From contig NC_021191.1 in NCBI RefSeq assembly GCF_000389965.1, positions 8,247,501 to 8,311,500 of the forward strand: DNA of 64,000 bases, read 5' to 3'. Source of the DNA: Actinoplanes sp. N902-109 (GTDB lineage: Bacteria > Actinomycetota > Actinomycetes > Mycobacteriales > Micromonosporaceae). Shown here piece after piece: positions 41,811 to 49,996 of this stretch. The translations under genes were made by a program, and so were the position numbers. The number at the start of each line of letters is the position of its first letter. The stretch's first letter is position 1. Under the pieces are notes generated by a model. That model did no database searches. It had not been told where the DNA came from and saw nothing but the letters and a program-made list of their open reading frames with translations.

Positions 41811-43471
41811 CGGGCCGCCCAGTGCCGGGCCCACTCGCGGCGGCGGTTGCCGGTGTGCCAGGCGTACGTCATCAGCGCGATGCCGCCGATCATGCCGCCG
41901 GTCAGGGCGAGGAAGCTGCGCGCGGAGGCCCGGGCCGAGACCGGTGGCCGCTGGTTACCGCATTCCCGGGTGGCGGGCAGCGCGGTCGGCACCGACCACA
42001 GTTCCAGGCGCTCGTAGCGACGGCTGGGGAACGACTGCAACCGGGTGCCGTACCTGCGGACGAACGTGTCGAGCTGGGGTGAGCTGGTGCCGTACCGCAT
42101 CCGGCTGTCCTTGGGTGAGAGCAGGAAGAGCCGGATGCCGGCCCGCAGCGCGGCACCACCGTCGGGGAAGGACTCGACGTGGTTGCGGGTCAGCGCGGGC
42201 GCCCAGCGCAGCGCGTTGCCGGTGGCGTTGACGGGTATGCAGGCGTAGTCGCGGGTCAGCACGGCGGCCATCCGCTCGGTGCCGTCGTCGCGCACCGCCG
42301 CGACGGTCAGGCCCCACGTGGCGATCCCGGCGAGGGCGGCGACCGCGCAGATGACCGCGGTGCCGCGGAACGCGGGTCCCCAGGCCAGCACGGTCAGCAG
42401 CGCAGCCGGGGCCACGGAGTAGACGGTCAGCTGCTCGTTGGCCTGGCCCAGCAGCAAGCAGTAGGCCAGGAAGCCGTAGCTGAGCACACCGAAGGCGACC
42501 AGTGAGGCGTCGCGGGTGCCCAGCCGGCGCTGGTGGAACAGCCCGCCGCGGAACGCGAGCACCAGCAGCCCGGCCGCACCGAGGCCGAAGATCAGATAAC
42601 CACCGGCGTAGGTCCGGAAGGTGTCACCGAACACCCCGGTCGACGAGACGCCGGTCCGGTTCAGCCCACTGACCTGGAGGAACCCGGCGAGCCGGTTGAG
42701 GCTGGTGTCGTGCTCGGACCACCACCAGCCGCCGGCCCGGTTGAGCACCGCCCACAGCGGGAACGCGCCCCAGACCAGGCCACCGATCCCGGCCGCGGCG
42801 GCGGCCCGGCGGAAGAACGCCCAGTCGCGTTCCAGCACGCCGGCCAGCAGCGGCACGCCGACGGTGAACAGCAGCGGTTCCTTGATCAGCAGCGCGACGC
42901 CGGAGGCCAGACCGACCACCCCGACATAGACCGGGCTGGGCGCGTGCCGGAGCCGCACGGCGAGAAGGACCACGAGCAGGCCGGCGAGCACCGCGGTCGG
43001 TTCGATCAGCGCGGTGCGGCCGAAGCGCAGCAGGAAGGCGTCGAACGTGACGAGCAGCATGGCCGCGCCCATCAGCCAGCCGTTGCGGGTGTATCGCCGC
43101 GCCAGCAGGCCGACCAGCGCGACGGTCAGCACGCTGCACAGGGCACCCAGCCAGCGGGCGCCCATCAACGCCTCGACCGTGGGACCGTGGGCGGTGCCGG
43201 TCAGCAGCATCCAGCCGCCGAGCAGCAGGAAGTGCCCGGGCGGGTGGACGGCGATCGGCTCCGGGCCCCAGGACACCGAGCCGGCACCGGCCACGTTCTG
43301 CCCGGCGAAGGTGTACATGACCTCGTCGAGGTCGAAGTCGAGGGCCCCGCGCAGGTTGACCGCATAGGCGACCACGGCGACGACGAGCGCACCGGCGAAG
43401 ATCCAGCCGTCCCGGCGCCGCACCGGCCGGGCGGTGTCGGTCAGCTCGGGTGAGCGAACGGCAAGGGTCAC
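41807..43471 (-). CDS. GT39/ArnT-like membrane glycosyltransferase
   Basis: A 554-residue integral membrane protein. An acidic loop after the first helix (LDFDLDEVMYTFAGQNV) is the donor-phosphate site of the PMT/ArnT (GT-C) group, and HPPGHFLLLGGWML follows. About ten helices then a soluble tail with two cysteines and a last helix (LALTGGMIGGIALMTYAW). It transfers a sugar from a polyprenyl-phosphate donor outside the membrane. GTG 43471 overlaps the SGNH gene stop by four bases. Confidence 0.82.
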   Translation of the reverse strand: MTLAVRSPELTDTARPVRRRDGWIFAGALVVAVVAYAVNLRGALDFDLDEVMYTFAGQNVAGAGSVSWGPEPIAVHPPGHFLLLGGWMLLTGTAHGPTVEALMGARWLGALCSVLTVALVGLLARRYTRNGWLMGAAMLLVTFDAFLLRFGRTALIEPTAVLAGLLVVLLAVRLRHAPSPVYVGVVGLASGVALLIKEPLLFTVGVPLLAGVLERDWAFFRRAAAAAGIGGLVWGAFPLWAVLNRAGGWWWSEHDTSLNRLAGFLQVSGLNRTGVSSTGVFGDTFRTYAGGYLIFGLGAAGLLVLAFRGGLFHQRRLGTRDASLVAFGVLSYGFLAYCLLLGQANEQLTVYSVAPAALLTVLAWGPAFRGTAVICAVAALAGIATWGLTVAAVRDDGTERMAAVLTRDYACIPVNATGNALRWAPALTRNHVESFPDGGAALRAGIRLFLLSPKDSRMRYGTSSPQLDTFVRRYGTRLQSFPSRRYERLELWSVPTALPATRECGNQRPPVSARASARSFLALTGGMIGGIALMTYAWHTGNRRREWARHWAAR

Positions 43472-44217
43472 CGGATCTCCATCGGGGCAGCGCTGAGAAC
43501 CAGATCGGCGAGCCGGTCGTGACCGCGGTCGTTGAGGTGGGCGCCGTCGGCGAGGTAGTCGGCGCCCAGATGGACCGCCTCGCGGGTCGGCACGTACACG
43601 CAGTCGGCACGCTCGGCGGCGACCGCGCGCATGACCTCGTCGTTGCGGCGCAGGGCCGGGTTGGAGCGCGGGAAGGCGTGCTCGTCCACCGCCCACAGCC
43701 CGATCAGCAGCTTGGGCACGGCGGGGTCCAGCTCGTCCAGCAGCGCGCGCAGGTGGTCCTCGAACTGCTGGGCCGGCAACCGCTGGAAACCGCCGGTGAG
43801 CGCGATGATCACCCGCTTGATCAGGACCTTGGTGGCCGACACGAGCTGCTGCCGGCGACGCCGGGCCGGGGTGTGCGAGAAGTACGGGCGCGGTTCCAGC
43901 CCGGCCACCCCGCGCCAGCTCTTCGGCGCGAACCGGTCGAGGATGCGCTGCAGCACCCGGCTGGGATGCACGAACGCCTCGGCGGCACCGAACGACACCA
44001 GCACCAGCGTGGGCGCGAACGCCTTCAGCCGGACCAGCTCGTCCGGGCCGATCTCGTCCACGGTCTGTGTCGTGCGGGCCAGCTGCAACAGGTCCGCACC
44101 GGTCCGCTCGGCCAGCCGCACGGCGTAGGAGCGGCCGTGCACACCCAGTCCCGCCGCGTGGCTGTCGCCCAGGACGGCCAGTCTCATCTTCGTCCTTCTC
44201 CCGCGGCCGGTGCTCAT
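43468..44217 (-). CDS. SGNH/GDSL hydrolase
   Basis: A 249-residue SGNH esterase. Block I is LAVLGDSHAAGLGVHGRS (catalytic Ser), block III is near SFGAAEAFVHPSR, and block V is ADGAHLNDRGHDRLADL with Asp and His. It has no signal peptide, so it acts inside or is anchored by partners. Acyl-ester handling of a glycan is a common role in such operons (inference). ATG 44217 (AGAGGA upstream) and ATG 44187 (GAGAAGGA upstream) are both good starts. Confidence 0.87.
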   Translation of the reverse strand: MSTGRGRRTKMRLAVLGDSHAAGLGVHGRSYAVRLAERTGADLLQLARTTQTVDEIGPDELVRLKAFAPTLVLVSFGAAEAFVHPSRVLQRILDRFAPKSWRGVAGLEPRPYFSHTPARRRRQQLVSATKVLIKRVIIALTGGFQRLPAQQFEDHLRALLDELDPAVPKLLIGLWAVDEHAFPRSNPALRRNDEVMRAVAAERADCVYVPTREAVHLGADYLADGAHLNDRGHDRLADLVLSAAPMEIR

Positions 44218-44267
44218 GGCCGCATTTTCCTCTGTCAATGTTCCCTGTCCAGGAACATCGCGTGTCA

Positions 44268-45758
44268 TTACGGTCGGCTGCTGCCCACCGCCGCGCATTC
44301 GGCGAAGTACGGGCGCAGGTCGCCGGCCCGGGACCCGGCGGCGCGCTTCCAGCCCAGCAGGTCGGCCGGGCGGGCCACCCACACCCAGGTGACGGCCGGG
44401 TCGGTGGCGACGCCCAGCCGGTTGAGCAGCGCGGTGGCGTCACCCTCGTCGTAGCCGGAGAGCAGCACCCGTACCCGCATCGCCCCGGGGTCCTGGGGGT
44501 CGGGCTGGTCCCAGTCGACCTGGTCGACATCGCGCAGCCGGGTGTAGTCGATCCGGGTGGCCAGCCGCACCGGCAGGTCGACCACCGTGGACAGGTCACA
44601 GGTGACCCGGTTGTCGGCGCTGACCCGGCGGGCGTCCTCGGCGGCCAGCAGGCCCATCATCCGGTCGGCGGTGGCGTCCCAGGTGAAGCGGCCGGCCCAG
44701 GCTCGGCAGCGGCGGGCCCACAGCGCGGCGGTGTCGCGGTCCTCCAGCTCGATCAGCGCGGAGGTCAGCTGGCCGGCGAGATGCTGCGGCCGGGAGACCA
44801 CCCACCCGGTCTGCCGGTTGCGCACCGAGTCGCGCAGCCCCGGCGAGGCCAGCACCACCGCGGGTACGCCCAGGCTCATCGCCTCGGTGACCGCCAGCCC
44901 CCACCCCTCGACCTCGGACGCGCAGACGGTCAGCCAGCCCGAGGCCAGCAGCCGGTTGCGCGGCCCGTTGCCCAGCCGCCCGTGCAGGGTGACCCGGTCC
45001 GCCAGGTCCAGCTCGTGCACCAGCGCGGTCAGCTCGGCCCGGCACGGCCCGTCGCCGACCAGGTGCAGCTCGACGTCGGGGACCAGCTCGGCGACCCGGG
45101 ACAGCGCCCGCAGCACCAGGTCCCAGCGCTTGTGCGGGGCGAGGCGGCCGACGCAGACGATGCGCGGCACGGCGGCCCGTTCGGCCCGCGGCACGTGCAG
45201 CGGTTCCTGGCCGTTGGCGGCGACGTGGACCGGACCGATCAACCCCAGGACCCGGCGGACCTCGGTACGGGACGACGGCGACACCACCGCGATCGTGCGG
45301 TCCCCGTACACCAGGCGGTTGCCGGCCCGTTCCACCCACCGCCCGATCTGCGCCATCGGGAAGCCGAAGTGCTGCGCGAACATCACCTGGTGGACGTGGT
45401 GGATCAGCACGACCACGGGCACCCGCTTCCCGACCGCGAGCGGCGAGAAGAACGGGATGCCGTTGCAGGTGTCGACGATGGCGTCGATCTCGCGACGGTG
45501 ACGGAACAGCCACAGCAGGGCGAGCAGGTAGACGGTGTAGGCGTTGCCCATGCGCCGTACGGTGACGCCCTTGACCTGCTCGGTGCGGGCGGCCCTGCGC
45601 GGGCGCGACGTGATGATGGTGACCCGCTGTCCCCTGCTCGCCATGCGGGCGGTGACCTGGTGCAGGTACTCCTCGGCGCCACCGGCGAGCGGGTGGGCCG
45701 CATCCTTGAAGTTGAGCCAGACGACATGCTCGCCGGGCCCGCCGCGGTAGTGCCTCAC
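44268..45758 (-). CDS. GT4 glycosyltransferase with C-terminal extension
   Basis: A 496-residue GT-B transferase. The acceptor half starts VVWLNFKDAAHPLAGGAEEY; the donor half has VCVGRLAPHKRWDLVLRALS and ASEVEGWGLAVTEAMSLGVP (EX7E). About 110 residues after the normal end of the fold (from CDLSTVVDLPVRLATRIDY on) form an extension I do not recognise. The ATG overlaps the preceding GT2 stop by four bases. Second gene of the operon. Confidence 0.88.
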   Translation of the reverse strand: MRHYRGGPGEHVVWLNFKDAAHPLAGGAEEYLHQVTARMASRGQRVTIITSRPRRAARTEQVKGVTVRRMGNAYTVYLLALLWLFRHRREIDAIVDTCNGIPFFSPLAVGKRVPVVVLIHHVHQVMFAQHFGFPMAQIGRWVERAGNRLVYGDRTIAVVSPSSRTEVRRVLGLIGPVHVAANGQEPLHVPRAERAAVPRIVCVGRLAPHKRWDLVLRALSRVAELVPDVELHLVGDGPCRAELTALVHELDLADRVTLHGRLGNGPRNRLLASGWLTVCASEVEGWGLAVTEAMSLGVPAVVLASPGLRDSVRNRQTGWVVSRPQHLAGQLTSALIELEDRDTAALWARRCRAWAGRFTWDATADRMMGLLAAEDARRVSADNRVTCDLSTVVDLPVRLATRIDYTRLRDVDQVDWDQPDPQDPGAMRVRVLLSGYDEGDATALLNRLGVATDPAVTWVWVARPADLLGWKRAAGSRAGDLRPYFAECAAVGSSRP

Positions 45759-46393
45759 GACTCGATCCGGGTCAGCACGACGGTGCTGTCCTCGAGCTTG
45801 CCGGCGATGCGGCTGCGGCCGTGCGCGGTGATCCGGATGCCGGCGTGCTGCGGGATGTCCCGGAGCTGCGGCACGTCCTCGTCCAGGAACAGCTCGGCGA
45901 CCGACCGGTGGGCCAAGGTGATCCGCCGGCCGGCCGCCCCCAGGCAGACGATGTGCTTGCCCTCGGTGAGCAGCCGCATGGCGTGGTCGAGTTCGACGGT
46001 GAACGCCCCCGGATCACCGAAGCCGACCCAGCGGGCGCGGCTCGTGCCGATGCCGCGGCGGGCGGCGGCACTCCAGCCGGGCGTCGAGCAGCCCAGCACC
46101 CGGATCGGCACCAGCGAGCCGGCCGCGAAGTCGTCCACCGCCTCGATCGTGCGGTCGCTCGACCCGCCGTCGACCACCGCGACGGCGGCCGGTACGCCCA
46201 GGGTGAGCAGGCACGACGTCACCTGGGCGAGCCGGTCGGCGATGTCGTGCTCGGCGTCCAGCACCGGCAGCACCAGCTCCAGCGCGACCGGCACGGGCGG
46301 CCGGCCCGGCGGGCGCGGGGTCCGTGCGCCCAGGAGCGGACGGGTCGCCGTCGCGTCCTCGAATCCGGTGTCCTCCATGAGAGGATGTCGCAT
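45755..46393 (-). CDS. short GT2-type glycosyltransferase
   Basis: A 212-residue GT-A protein: LELVLPVLDAEHDIADRL, VAVVDGGSSDRTIEAVDD (nucleotide-binding region) and VGFGDPGAFTVELDHAMRLL. It lacks the membrane helices and most of the acceptor half of longer GT2 enzymes. The proline-rich start has two ATGs (46393, 46378). First gene of the six-gene glycan operon, whose promoter lies in the 247-base gap upstream. Confidence 0.72.
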   Translation of the reverse strand: MRHPLMEDTGFEDATATRPLLGARTPRPPGRPPVPVALELVLPVLDAEHDIADRLAQVTSCLLTLGVPAAVAVVDGGSSDRTIEAVDDFAAGSLVPIRVLGCSTPGWSAAARRGIGTSRARWVGFGDPGAFTVELDHAMRLLTEGKHIVCLGAAGRRITLAHRSVAELFLDEDVPQLRDIPQHAGIRITAHGRSRIAGKLEDSTVVLTRIES

Positions 46394-46479
46394 CTTGTCG
46401 GCTCCGCCCCCGTTGCCCGTTTCGTCCCGAGGCCCATTCTTGCCGCACTTGGCGGCCCATGGGCCCGGGAAACCGAGAC

Positions 46480-46598
46480 GTAACCACCGAACTGGCCAGA
46501 ACGCCCGGCACGGGTGGCGTAACCCGGCCGGGTGACGGCCGCATTTCCCGGGTTCGGCTGCGAAATGCTGGCCGACATGGTTACCCCGTTGCGGTTAC
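46480..46598. promoter_or_regulatory. intergenic region with four GGTTAC half-sites
   Basis: Between the glycan operon and the divergent small membrane gene, GTAACC occurs at 46480 and 46519 and its complement GGTTAC at 46579 and 46593. The pairs face each other. A regulator binding as two dimers is possible. Nothing else is seen in this 247-base gap except a plausible -35/-10 (TTGCCC ... TACCGT) for the plus-strand gene. Confidence 0.35.
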
Positions 46599-46640
46599 CC
46601 GGGTTGCCCGGAAGCCCTTCGCACCGCCTACCGTCGATGC

Positions 46641-46955
46641 GTGGACTTCACCCTCAGCACGATCCTCATCACCCTGTGGTCGGTCTTCGGCGGTCTGGGC
46701 TTTGTGGTGCTCGCCGTCCTGCTGCACCGCCGGGCGGCCGCGACGCCCACCGCCGAGCCGGGGATGCATCCTGCACCGGATATCGAGGTCGAGCACCGCC
46801 GCTGGCTGTCCTCGCTCGAGGAGTCGGTCGAGGACGCCCCCGACGAGCTGACCGACAGCGGCCGTCACCACATCCCCGACTACCTGCTCGACCTGCCGAC
46901 GTACCGGCTCTTCCCCGATCGGGTGGCCCGCGCCCGGGTCTACGGCGAGAACTGA
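46641..46955 (+). CDS. small single-helix membrane protein
   Basis: A 104-residue protein starting GTG 46641. One helix (TLWSVFGGLGFVVLAVLLHR) is followed by an acidic soluble tail (PDIEVEHRRWLSSLEESVED) ending LPTYRLFPDRVARARVYGE. No family recognised. TACCGT lies about seven bases upstream of the GTG, so the mRNA may be leaderless. Confidence 0.62.
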   Translation: MDFTLSTILITLWSVFGGLGFVVLAVLLHRRAAATPTAEPGMHPAPDIEVEHRRWLSSLEESVEDAPDELTDSGRHHIPDYLLDLPTYRLFPDRVARARVYGEN

Positions 46956-47035
46956 CGGTCCGCATACCACGAGATCCCCCGGACGTACGAGGGTCCGGCA
47001 TTCCCAACCCCCGGCCATTCGCAGCGGTTCAAGGT

Positions 47036-47054
47036 GGTTCGGACCGTTCGAACC
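47036..47054. promoter_or_regulatory. inverted repeat before the lectin gene
   Basis: GGTTCG, seven bases, CGAACC, 19 bases upstream of the lectin ATG, with related GGTTC and CCGTACG steps beside it. Possible operator. Confidence 0.3.
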
Positions 47055-47072
47055 GTACGAGGGGAACAGGTA

Positions 47073-47810
47073 ATGCGAAAACGCTGGGCACATCTGACGG
47101 CCGCCACCTTGGCCGCCGCCCTGGCCGGCACCGGACTCTCCACCCCCGCGCTCGCAAACCCGGGACCGAAGAAGGTCATCAGCTACGCCGGCTTCACCGG
47201 CGCGACCGGCCTGCACCTGGTGGGCAGCGCCGGCATCCACGGCGACAGCCTGCGCCTGACCAGCGACACCAAGCGGCTGGCGGGCGCGGCCTGGGCCCGG
47301 CCGAAGATCAACGCCAAGCAGTCCTTCGAGACCGCGTTCGATCTCGAGATGACCGGCGAGGTGGGCCACGCCGACGGCGTCGCGTTCGTGCTGCAGAACG
47401 ACGGGCGCGCGGAGATGGGCGGCTACGGCGGCAGCATCGGCTACGGCGGCATGACCCACAGCGTCGCCATCGAGTTCGACACCTTCAAGAACCCCGAGGA
47501 CGTGGACAACAACCACATCGCGGTGGTCACCGGCGGCGCGTCGGACGCGGCCCAGCCGATCGTGGCACCCAGCCCGATCATGATGTTCGGCCAGGCCATC
47601 CGGGTCCGGATCACCTGGCTGGCCGACACCAGGACCCTCAAGGTGCGGGTCAAGGCGGCCGGCTCCGACCAGGAGATCAAGGTTCTGGACCGCAAGTTCG
47701 ACCTCCGCCAGGCGCTGGGCTGGACGAAGGCCTTCGCGGGCTTCACCGGCGGCACCGGCGAGGACGTCTCGGTCCAGGAGATCAACAACTGGTCCGTCAA
47801 GGTCTGGTAA
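47073..47810 (+). CDS. secreted legume-type (L-type) lectin domain protein
   Basis: A 245-residue exported protein: signal peptide RKRWAHLTAATLAAALAGTG with cleavage near ALA. The rest is one legume-lectin-like beta-sandwich: SFETAFDLEMTGEVGHADGV AFVLQND, and the metal/carbohydrate loop SVAIEFDTFKNPEDVDNNHI. Such domains bind mannose- or glucose-type sugars with Ca and Mn. ATG 47073 follows GAGGGGAACAGGTA. It stands alone, ended by a strong hairpin. A role in binding the strain's own glycan is plausible but unproven. Confidence 0.82.
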   Translation: MRKRWAHLTAATLAAALAGTGLSTPALANPGPKKVISYAGFTGATGLHLVGSAGIHGDSLRLTSDTKRLAGAAWARPKINAKQSFETAFDLEMTGEVGHADGVAFVLQNDGRAEMGGYGGSIGYGGMTHSVAIEFDTFKNPEDVDNNHIAVVTGGASDAAQPIVAPSPIMMFGQAIRVRITWLADTRTLKVRVKAAGSDQEIKVLDRKFDLRQALGWTKAFAGFTGGTGEDVSVQEINNWSVKVW

Positions 47811-47817
47811 CGACCCG

Positions 47818-47852
47818 CCCGCGGCTCACGCCCTTTCCGCGTGAGCCGCGGG
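47818..47852 (+). terminator. strong hairpin after the lectin gene
   Basis: A perfect 14-bp stem (CCCGCGGCTCACGC and complement) with a seven-base loop, starting eight bases after the stop. No U-tract. Confidence 0.8.
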
Positions 47853-47923
47853 TTCATCATGGAATGACTCCAGCTCCGGCGGTGGCCTGGCGAATCGTCC
47901 CCCAGGCCTGACCACGCCGCCGG

Positions 47924-48277
47924 TCAGGGCCGGCTGAACAGGTTCACCACGGTGCCGTCGGGGTCGCGTACCAGCAACGAGCGATTGCCCCACGGCATCG
48001 TGGTGGGCTCCTGAACGACCTCCACGCCCTCCGGAAGCTTGTGGAAGATCTCGTCCGGGTCGTCGACCAGGAACTCGATGATGACCGAGCCGTTCGAGGC
48101 GGGCCGGGCGAACGGGCCGACGGTCCGGGTGCTGCCCATGGCCAGCGTGGCCGTGCCGGTGACGAGCTGGGCGAAGTCGTCGTTGGTCCACTGCACCGGC
48201 ACCCCGAGCAGCTGCTCGTAGAAACCGGCCAGCCGGGCGACGTCGGCACTGATGACGCGGATCGAAACGAAGTTCAT
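47924..48277 (-). CDS. VOC (glyoxalase-fold) family protein
   Basis: A 117-residue vicinal-oxygen-chelate protein. It has MNFVSIRVISADVARLAGFY, IIEFLVDDPDEIF, and the ending MPWGNRSLLVRDPDGTVVNL. The family covers glyoxalases, dioxygenases and antibiotic-sequestering proteins; the pattern here matches uncharacterised VOC proteins. ATG 48277 gives the family length. A perfect dyad lies 22 bases upstream of its start. Confidence 0.88.
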   Translation of the reverse strand: MNFVSIRVISADVARLAGFYEQLLGVPVQWTNDDFAQLVTGTATLAMGSTRTVGPFARPASNGSVIIEFLVDDPDEIFHKLPEGVEVVQEPTTMPWGNRSLLVRDPDGTVVNLFSRP

Positions 48278-48299
48278 GGCGTTCACGCTACGAACGATT

Positions 48300-48318
48300 G
48301 CGGTCAGTTCCTGACCGC
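48300..48318. promoter_or_regulatory. perfect 8-bp dyad upstream of the VOC gene
   Basis: GCGGTCAG-TTC-CTGACCGC, 19 bases, 22 bases upstream of the VOC start codon. The position and symmetry suit a repressor operator of the TetR, MarR or HxlR kind. Confidence 0.5.
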
Positions 48319-48433
48319 TTCGTCCGAGGGTTGGCGATCGGCGTGGCCATCGCCCCTGACCGCGATCCATGCGTGCGTGCGACTTCAGCCCTTGATCACC
48401 GGCTGGCAACCGACGCGCAGCCGAGGAGCAATC

Positions 48434-48499
48434 ATGGCGGGCGGCCGCGATGCCGACTCGATCGGGGAAGCCATCGGATGGTGGCTGATCCGCGAGTGA
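48434..48499 (+). CDS. possible 21-codon leader ORF
   Basis: ATG 48434 has a consensus GAGGAG seven bases upstream and is followed by a frame of 21 codons (start MAGGRDADSIGEAIGWWL) ending 18 bases before the secreted protein gene. It could be a leader peptide or chance. The rest of the 240-base gap holds the dyad at 48300 and nothing else recognised. Confidence 0.3.
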   Translation: MAGGRDADSIGEAIGWWLIRE

Positions 48500-48517
48500 A
48501 GGGCACGTGCCGCCACC

Positions 48518-49780
48518 ATGCGAATGCCTCGTCCGTTCCGCGCCGCCGTCCTGGCCGCTGCGGTTTCCGCCGGCCTGCTCGGCTCCGCCGGCGCACCGGC
48601 CCACGCCGCCGACGCTTCCGTGGCAGTACCGAACCCGTCGTTCGACGAGGGCTGGCTCGGCGCCAAGCTGAAGTGCTGGAACGTCGGCACGGCCGGACTG
48701 GGCAAGCTGACCGTGACAAAGGTGGGGAACACCGGCTCCGCGGCATACGCCTCCGCCGCCGGCTCGCCGTTGGAGCTCGCTTCGGACCGCACTGATGCGT
48801 GCCGGATCCCCGTTGCTGCCGGGCGCCAGTACAAGCTTCGCTTCTGGGCCCGCTCCACCGCCGGTTTCCAGCCCGTCGTCTCCGCGTACGACCCGGTGAC
48901 GGGATGGAAGCGCTGGCACACCGGCGCGCCCGTCGCACCCGCCGCCTCGTTGCTGCTCACCTCGCTGGATCTGCCGGTCGTGCCGGAGGGAGTGGACCGG
49001 ATCAGCGTGGGCTGGTCGATCCCGGCCACGGGTGTTCTCGTGGTCGACGACGTCAGCTTGACCGACAGCGGTCCGGCCCCGGCCGGCCCGCTGTTCCGGC
49101 CGTCGTTCAGCACCGCTGGGCTGGTCACGAACGAGTATGCGTACTGGAACAGCAACAAGACCGGGCGGGTCGGCTCCCCGGATTGGGAAATGACCAGCGG
49201 ATCGCTGTTCGCCCGGAACGGCAACGGGTACACCGGCCGGATCGATGCGGTTTCGCCGAACGCGACATCGACGTCCAGCACCGACTCCGCCGTTTTCCGG
49301 CTCAACACCCGTGATTACTCGTTCGGTGACGTCAAGGTTTCGATGAACCTGAACATGGCGAGCCTGACCACGACCACGCGCACCCCGGCGGTGGACTGGG
49401 ACGGCGTGCACATCTTTTTGCACTACCAGAGCCAGTACGAGCTTTACTACGCCAGTGTCGCCCGCCGCGACGGCCACGTCGTCATCAAGAAGAAGTGCCT
49501 CGGTGGCCCCAGCAACGGCGGTTCCTACTACCCGCTCGGCCGGAGTGAGGTGAGCGGCAGAGCACTGCCCTTGAACACGTGGGAGCAGGTCGGCGCGTCG
49601 ATCAAGACCAACGCCGACGGTAGCGTGACCATCGTGCTCTTCCGCGACGGCAAGGCGGTCAGCACGGCGACCGATACCGGCACGGGCTGCGCGCCCATCA
49701 CCGCGCCCGGGGCAACCGGGATCCGCGGCGACAACGCGGAATTCGAATTCAGTGATTTCGAGGTGACCAGCTTGTCCTGA
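48518..49780 (+). CDS. secreted CBM-like plus ConA-like module protein, paralogue 1
   Basis: A 420-residue exported protein. Signal peptide: PRPFRAAVLAAAVSAGLLGS with AHA cleavage. Residues 35-185 are a galactose-binding-like domain (VPNPSFDEGWLGAKLKCW, RTDACRIPVAAGRQYKLRFW). Residues 190-420 are a beta-sandwich module with GLVTNE, WEMTSGSLFA, DWDGVHIFLHYQS, ARRDGHVVIKKK, GGPSNGG and GIRGDNAEF. The module recurs in two other genes of this locus. It may bind or cleave a polysaccharide; no catalytic residues can be assigned. An alternative start is at ATG 48524. Confidence 0.78.
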   Translation: MRMPRPFRAAVLAAAVSAGLLGSAGAPAHAADASVAVPNPSFDEGWLGAKLKCWNVGTAGLGKLTVTKVGNTGSAAYASAAGSPLELASDRTDACRIPVAAGRQYKLRFWARSTAGFQPVVSAYDPVTGWKRWHTGAPVAPAASLLLTSLDLPVVPEGVDRISVGWSIPATGVLVVDDVSLTDSGPAPAGPLFRPSFSTAGLVTNEYAYWNSNKTGRVGSPDWEMTSGSLFARNGNGYTGRIDAVSPNATSTSSTDSAVFRLNTRDYSFGDVKVSMNLNMASLTTTTRTPAVDWDGVHIFLHYQSQYELYYASVARRDGHVVIKKKCLGGPSNGGSYYPLGRSEVSGRALPLNTWEQVGASIKTNADGSVTIVLFRDGKAVSTATDTGTGCAPITAPGATGIRGDNAEFEFSDFEVTSLS

Positions 49781-49795
49781 TCTTTCGCGGCTCCG

Positions 49796-49827
49796 TGGCG
49801 GAGGTCTGCCGCAAGGCGCCTCCGCCA
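49796..49827 (+). terminator. hairpin after paralogue 1
   Basis: TGGCGGAGG and CCTCCGCCA form a perfect 9-bp stem with a 14-base loop, 15 bases past the stop codon. Confidence 0.6.
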
Positions 49828-49928
49828 TTCGTGTACAGCCTGCCGACCTCGTGTTTCTATTGTCCCGACGGATGCCCGCGGTTCCCGGCAGAACGTTCCC
49901 GCTGTCCATTCCCGCTCGTTGATCACGT

Positions 49929-49948
49929 TGTGATCCCCATCGATCACA
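49929..49948. promoter_or_regulatory. inverted repeat upstream of the secreted deacetylase
   Basis: TGTGATC-CCCATC-GATCACA, a perfect 7-bp dyad. A third half-site, GATCAC, lies at 49921 and pairs with the first arm over a three-base gap. It is 49 bases upstream of the NodB gene. The spacing differs from the CRP consensus. Confidence 0.5.
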
Positions 49949-49996
49949 CCTCATCCGAGTGCATCGAATGACAGCCGGAACGGGCGATACCTATCC

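Noticed and set aside
41807..44599. Single 930-codon membrane protein
   Set aside because: The frame continues open upstream of GTG 43471, but that part is antisense-like sequence over the SGNH gene; the GTGA overlap and the helix pattern fix the start at 43471.
48278..49954. Extension of the VOC gene to a 676-codon protein
   Set aside because: The open frame upstream of ATG 48277 is the mirror of paralogue 1; the VOC family length starts at 48277.
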